DNA of 59,509 bases, from assembly GCA_005804965.1 (NCBI GenBank), contig SYOC01000111.1, positions 1 through 59,509 of the forward strand, written 5' to 3'. Source of the stretch: Pseudomonadota bacterium (GTDB taxonomy: Bacteria > Desulfobacterota > Binatia > Bin18). The number at the start of each line of letters is the position of its first letter. The first letter of the stretch is position 1. Of this stretch, positions 56,426 through 59,509 are shown one piece after another. The translations under genes were made by a program, and so were the position numbers. The notes under the pieces are model-generated. The model worked only from the letters and a program-made list of their open reading frames with translations, was not told the origin of the DNA and ran no database searches.

Positions 56426-56959
56426 ATGCAGGTTGAAATCGAAGGGCGGAATACGCAAGTCCGGCCAAGCTGGCGTCTCCTGATCGAAGAGAAGATCGGG
56501 AACTTCGAGCATTTTCCTAACGAGATCACCCACGCGCGGGTGACCATTACCCATAATCCGCACCACCACCTCGGCGATAATCAGGTGCAAGTGGTCATGG
56601 CGGTGGCCGGGCAGACCCTCACGGTCAAGAAAAAAGGTGCAGAGATCGAGGCTGCGTTGCGTGCGGCCTTGACTGCCGCCGAGCGCGAAGTCGAAACCTA
56701 CCATCAGCATCGCTTCAATCGGAAACGCCCAGTGAAATCAGTGCCAACACATCTGATGGGAACGGTGGCGCGTGTCTTCCGCAGCAAAGGCTAGGGCTAC
56801 ATTGAGGCGGCGGATGGTGAGGTCTACTTCCACCGCGATGTATTGGAGGGCGTCACGCTCGACGAGATGCGTAAAGGTGTGGCCGTCGGCTTCGAACTCG
56901 CCGCAGGAAAGCATAGTGCGGAAGCAACGCGCGTGTTCGCGGTCGGGAATCACGGCTAA
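56426..56959 (+). pseudogene. Ribosome hibernation factor (HPF/RaiA-type) fused to cold-shock domain, with in-frame amber codon
   Basis: The ORF track ends at a TAG at 56792. The N-terminal 122 residues are HPF/YfiA-like (MQVEIEGRNTQVRPSWRLLIEEKIGNFEHF, HNPHHH, VKKKGAEIEAALRAALTAAEREVETY), then GTVARVFRSKG. In the same frame after the TAG the text continues GYIEAADGEVYFHRDVLEGVTLDEMRKGVAVGFEL to a TAA at 56959. That is a cold-shock domain, whose normal text is FxxKG[YF]GFI. One base (TAC or TAT to TAG) accounts for the stop. The gene could be interrupted, could be read through, or could be a sequence error. The N-terminal HPF part is likely functional. Without the stop it would be 177 residues. 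Confidence 0.8.
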
Positions 56960-56961
56960 GA

Positions 56962-57708
56962 TCAACTGCCGCGTGAGAGCAAGGTAAAGAGGCAGAGCGC
57001 GGCAGTTTCGCTCACTTCCCCTACCGCACCCATCGTATCGCCAGTCACTCCGCCGAGTCTACGCGTGCAATAGCGAGTGAACCCCAGCGCTGCGCCGGTA
57101 ACCGCAGCGCAGAAGGCTAGGCTCGCTCCTCCGGCGAAACCACTGCTCACGAGAAGGGTGAATCCCCCGGCCAGTGCACATTCGCGCCAACGCACTCCAC
57201 GGATAAACATCGCACCTAACCCGTCCGCACGAGCTGGTGGTGCGGCAGCGGCCATCAGTACACACGACCAACGCCCAAGCATAGGGCTCAAGAGCAACGC
57301 TAAGGTGCGCACTTCACCAACAAGCAAATCGAGGGCGCGAAGTTTCACAAGCACTACGAGCAGCAGCGCCAACGCACCGAACGTACCGATGCGGCTATCT
57401 TTCATGATCGCCAAGCGTCGCTGCACGTCGGTACCACCACACAAACCATCCGCGCTGTCCGCGACACCATCCAAATGCAGTCCACGGCTCAACACCGCGA
57501 GTGCGACAACGACCAACACGTTCGTGAGCGTAGGGGCGGCGAGCAACGAGAACATCCAATCCACCGCGCAAACGACGCCTCCCAGCAGCAATCCGACCGC
57601 AGGGAAAAAAGCGCCAGCTCGACCCAGGGTAGTGTCGTCGAACGGCAACGTCCTGCGTATGCGCACAATCGAAAGAAATTGTAAGGCGACCAGAAACGAG
57701 GTGAGCAT
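56962..57708 (-). CDS. cobS: Cobalamin (5'-phosphate) synthase
   Basis: 248-residue membrane enzyme CobS, which joins alpha-ribazole to adenosylcobinamide-GDP in the last step of the cobamide nucleotide loop. The signature blocks are SRGLHLDGVADSADGLCGG and RRLAIMKDSRIGTFGALALLLVVLVKL, and the C-terminus has LGGVTGDTMGAVGEVSETAALCLFTLL. Hydrophobic helices run through the rest. The ATG at 57708 is chosen; the ORF-track TTG start adds 8 residues. No other cob gene is in the window. It starts 111 bases from the divergent nucleotidyltransferase gene and ends 2 bases from the HPF-CSD stop. Confidence 0.93.
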   Translation of the reverse strand: MLTSFLVALQFLSIVRIRRTLPFDDTTLGRAGAFFPAVGLLLGGVVCAVDWMFSLLAAPTLTNVLVVVALAVLSRGLHLDGVADSADGLCGGTDVQRRLAIMKDSRIGTFGALALLLVVLVKLRALDLLVGEVRTLALLLSPMLGRWSCVLMAAAAPPARADGLGAMFIRGVRWRECALAGGFTLLVSSGFAGGASLAFCAAVTGAALGFTRYCTRRLGGVTGDTMGAVGEVSETAALCLFTLLSRGS

Positions 57709-57819
57709 GTAGGGAAGGGGTGTAGCGTACAATGGTGGCCGTGAGCAAGCTGCGCTCGTTTACTCCGCTAGCATGGGCTCGTATAGTGAAGCCACTTTTG
57801 TCTGTCCTGTGAGACCGTA

Positions 57820-58566
57820 GTGAAAGACGCCCGACTACACAAAACCCTTACGACGTTTACCCTTGAGGTGCGACGGCTCCTCGCTGATGACTTGGTGGCG
57901 GTGGTGCTCTACGGCAGCGCTGCCGGCGCGAACTTCGTTCCTGAGCTGTCGGATCTCAACCTCGCTGTCGTCGTCAAGACACTGCACTTCGATGTTCTCC
58001 AGCGACTGCAACCCCACGTCGCCGCCTGGAAGCGGCAAGGGTTTGCGCTTCCCTTGCTGCTCGACCAAGAATTTCTCCAACGCGCTCGTGATACCTTCCC
58101 CATGGAGTTCTACGACATCAAAGAGCAGCATGAGTTATTGTGGGGAGACGATGTGTTCCAGGGCCTGGAAATCGATACCCGCCATCTCCGCTTCCAGGCG
58201 GAACATGAGGCACGCTCAAAATTATTGCGTCTCCGTGCGCTGTATCTCGAATGTGCGGACGAAGCTGCCCGGCTCCGTACACTCCTGCTCGATTCAAGCA
58301 AAACCTTTGTCGTCATCATGCGTCATCTCCTCCGCTTGCATGGCCAGAGTGGCACGCTGACCTACGACGAGGTGCTGCGGCGCTTCGAGCGGCAGTTTCA
58401 GCTTGACCTTCCACGCATGCACGCACTCACCCTCATTCGGGCTGGACGCCAGCCCTGGTCTGCCGAACGGCTTGCCGACTTCTTTCGCGACTACTTGGCG
58501 GAAGTGCAGCAAATCGTCTCGGTGCTCGATCATTTACCCCTGACCACTTCTTCGGCCCATGACTAA
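57820..58566 (+). CDS. Nucleotidyltransferase-fold (MNT) protein
   Basis: 248 residues from the GTG at 57820. The polymerase-beta-like nucleotidyltransferase motif is YGSAAGANFVPELSDLNLAVVVK. Where active enzymes have G-S-x-D-x-D, the second acidic residue is Asn (DLN). The C-terminal half is helical (FQAEHEARSKLLRLRALYLECADEAARLRTLLLDSSKTFVVIMRHLLRLHG) and resembles the C-terminal helical domain of kanamycin nucleotidyltransferase-like proteins. Activity is therefore doubtful. It overlaps the TPM gene by 8 bases (ATG at 58559), which suggests coupling but not function. Confidence 0.78.
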   Translation: MKDARLHKTLTTFTLEVRRLLADDLVAVVLYGSAAGANFVPELSDLNLAVVVKTLHFDVLQRLQPHVAAWKRQGFALPLLLDQEFLQRARDTFPMEFYDIKEQHELLWGDDVFQGLEIDTRHLRFQAEHEARSKLLRLRALYLECADEAARLRTLLLDSSKTFVVIMRHLLRLHGQSGTLTYDEVLRRFERQFQLDLPRMHALTLIRAGRQPWSAERLADFFRDYLAEVQQIVSVLDHLPLTTSSAHD

Positions 58567-59347
58567 TCTTGGTCAGCTTTTTCTGACTACCTTTCTTGCT
58601 TGCGCGTTGTTGCTGAGTCCTGTGCACGGAGAAGACCCGGCCATCCCACCGCCTCAGGGATTCGTTTCGGACTTTGCTGGTGTCATCGACCAGCCCACCC
58701 GCCAGCGGCTCACAAATCTCCTGCGCGAACTCCAAGAAAAAACCGGCGCTGAGATTGCTGTCGTAACGGTCCAAACTACTCAGCCGCTCAGTCCCTTTGA
58801 TTATGCAATGAAAGTCGCCGACGCCTGGAAGCCGGGAGCAAAGGGCAAAGATAATGGCGTCGTGTTCTTGGTGGCGACTCAGGACCGCAAGATGTACATC
58901 CTCACCGGCTACGGAGTGGAAGGTATCCTGCCCGATGGCAAGGTTGGCGCGATTCAGGACGAGTACATTGTTCCCGCCTTCAAACAGGGTGATTATGCGC
59001 ACGGCATTGCCGAGGGAACACGAGTCATGGCCAGCCTCATTGCTCAAGAATACGGGGTGACGCTGGCTGGCGTGCCAGTGGTCGCGGTCTCCGAGCGCCA
59101 AGGACACGGCAGGCAACTTGATCCCTCGTTGGCGATGCTGCTGGCTTTCATCTTAGCTGCCGTGCTGCTTTCCGCCTTCACTGGCACGCGGCGCTCACGC
59201 TATTCCCGTTTTGGTGGAGGTCGTACCTATGGTGGCGGGATGGGTGGTGGATTTGGCGGTGGCTTCGGTGGCGGCGGCAGTGGTGGTGGGTTTGGTGGAT
59301 TTGGTGGCGGTGGATTTGGTGGTGGTGGTGCAGGACGGGATTGGTGA
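58559..59347 (+). CDS. TPM-domain (YgcG/Psb32-like) membrane protein with Gly-rich tail
   Basis: 262-residue protein with a signal peptide (LFLTTFLACALLLSPVHG) and one TPM domain. The domain runs through PPPQGFVSDFAGVIDQPTRQRLTNLLRELQEKTGAEIAVVTVQTT, then KDNGVVFLVATQDRKMYILTGYGVEGILPDGKVGAIQDEYIVPAFKQGDYAHGI. A transmembrane helix (LAMLLAFILAAVLLSAF) and a long Gly/Phe repeat tail (GGGFGGGFGGGGSGGG) follow. The family includes photosystem II repair-related Psb32 and predicted acid-phosphatase-like periplasmic domains. The Gly-rich tail is standard for this group. It lies downstream of, and overlaps, the MNT gene. Confidence 0.87.
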   Translation: MTNLGQLFLTTFLACALLLSPVHGEDPAIPPPQGFVSDFAGVIDQPTRQRLTNLLRELQEKTGAEIAVVTVQTTQPLSPFDYAMKVADAWKPGAKGKDNGVVFLVATQDRKMYILTGYGVEGILPDGKVGAIQDEYIVPAFKQGDYAHGIAEGTRVMASLIAQEYGVTLAGVPVVAVSERQGHGRQLDPSLAMLLAFILAAVLLSAFTGTRRSRYSRFGGGRTYGGGMGGGFGGGFGGGGSGGGFGGFGGGGFGGGGAGRDW

Positions 59348-59460
59348 AGATAGGCTGACAGCTTTCAGCTGAACTGGTTGCAAGTTGTACGAACCGGACA
59401 AAGTGCTGTAAAGAGAAGAGGTTGAGTGATTATTCTCAGAAGCATCCTCGGAGACAATGC

Positions 59461-59509
59461 CATGCCACGTTCGCCATTTGCTACGGCAGCCCAGCCCGCT
59501 TCCACCGCC
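59461..59509 (+). CDS. Possible start of a gene cut by the right edge
   Basis: An ATG at 59461 with a GGAGACAATGCC context (GGAG 8-10 bases before) opens a frame with no stop to the window end (16 codons, MPRSPFATAAQPAST). It may be the N-terminus of the next gene. This is too little sequence to judge. Confidence 0.25.

Noticed and set aside
1-59509. CRISPR arrays, tRNA or rRNA genes, cobalamin or Mg2+ riboswitch
   Set aside because: No regularly spaced direct repeats, tRNA-like text or riboswitch cores were recognised by eye, including upstream of cobS, mgtE and the TonB receptor. A covariance-model scan would be needed to exclude them.

Overview
This 59.5 kb window is an ordinary-looking, gene-dense stretch of a moderately GC-rich bacterial chromosome. 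The organism has an outer membrane: a FadL-type porin, a TonB-dependent receptor and a periplasmic HtrA protease are present. The many solitary acyl-CoA and xenobiotic-type enzymes (CaiB/BaiF and two-subunit CoA-transferases, MaoC, BKACE, TPP lyase, two luciferase-like oxidoreductases, P450, amidohydrolase, PaiB, SnoaL/NTF2 proteins) resemble soil or sediment lineages of uncultured deltaproteobacteria-like groups (Binatota, Tectomicrobia and similar). That placement is inference; no rRNA or tRNA gene was seen.

Layout. 1-3450: an IS4-type transposase tail, then a minus-strand block (dCMP deaminase, M50 protease, SAM hydrolase, HigBA-like toxin-antitoxin). 3600-8700: HtrA, FadL, MaoC, nitroreductase, anchored protein. 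8794-12764: an ECF sigma factor followed 4 bases later by an anti-sigma zinc finger fused to an O6-alkylguanine transferase and an Ada methyl-acceptor domain, then a VOC protein, a lipoprotein, a SnoaL protein and an alkyltransferase-like (ATL) protein. 12.8-20.3 kb: quinone oxidoreductase, 6PGDH-like dehydrogenase, two methyltransferases, an Rpn/DUF2887 remnant, and a TPP lyase plus BKACE pair. 20.3-30.6 kb: a small overlapping pair of unknown genes, a CoA-transferase, GlcE/GlcF-type subunits, an LLM oxidoreductase with a signal peptide, PaiB, P450, SDR, methyltransferase, and a DprA-like protein. 30.9-41.4 kb: TonB receptor, ArsC-like protein, IpdAB-like CoA-transferase pair, MMPL transporter, K+-type membrane pyrophosphatase, HicBA. 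41.6-46.6 kb: MgtE and two ArnT-like glycosyltransferases. 47-54.5 kb: a catabolic cluster (APH-like kinase, DUF6285, amidohydrolase, alpha/beta hydrolase, LLM, NTF2, TrxB-like) and small membrane proteins. 54.7-59.5 kb: LysR, ribosome hibernation factor with an in-frame amber codon, CobS, nucleotidyltransferase, TPM protein.

The most notable item is the sigma/anti-sigma-MGMT-Ada locus. Its architecture suggests a DNA-methylation-damage switch in which the Ada sensor is wired to an ECF sigma factor instead of the usual AraC-type activator. Other points of interest are a composite repeat of about 135 bp with GCATAAC/GTTATGC ends (four copies), the amber-interrupted HPF-cold shock fusion, an alpha/beta hydrolase lacking its nucleophile, SAM- or flavin-dependent enzymes with apparent export signals, and a 32-residue membrane protein missed by the ORF track.
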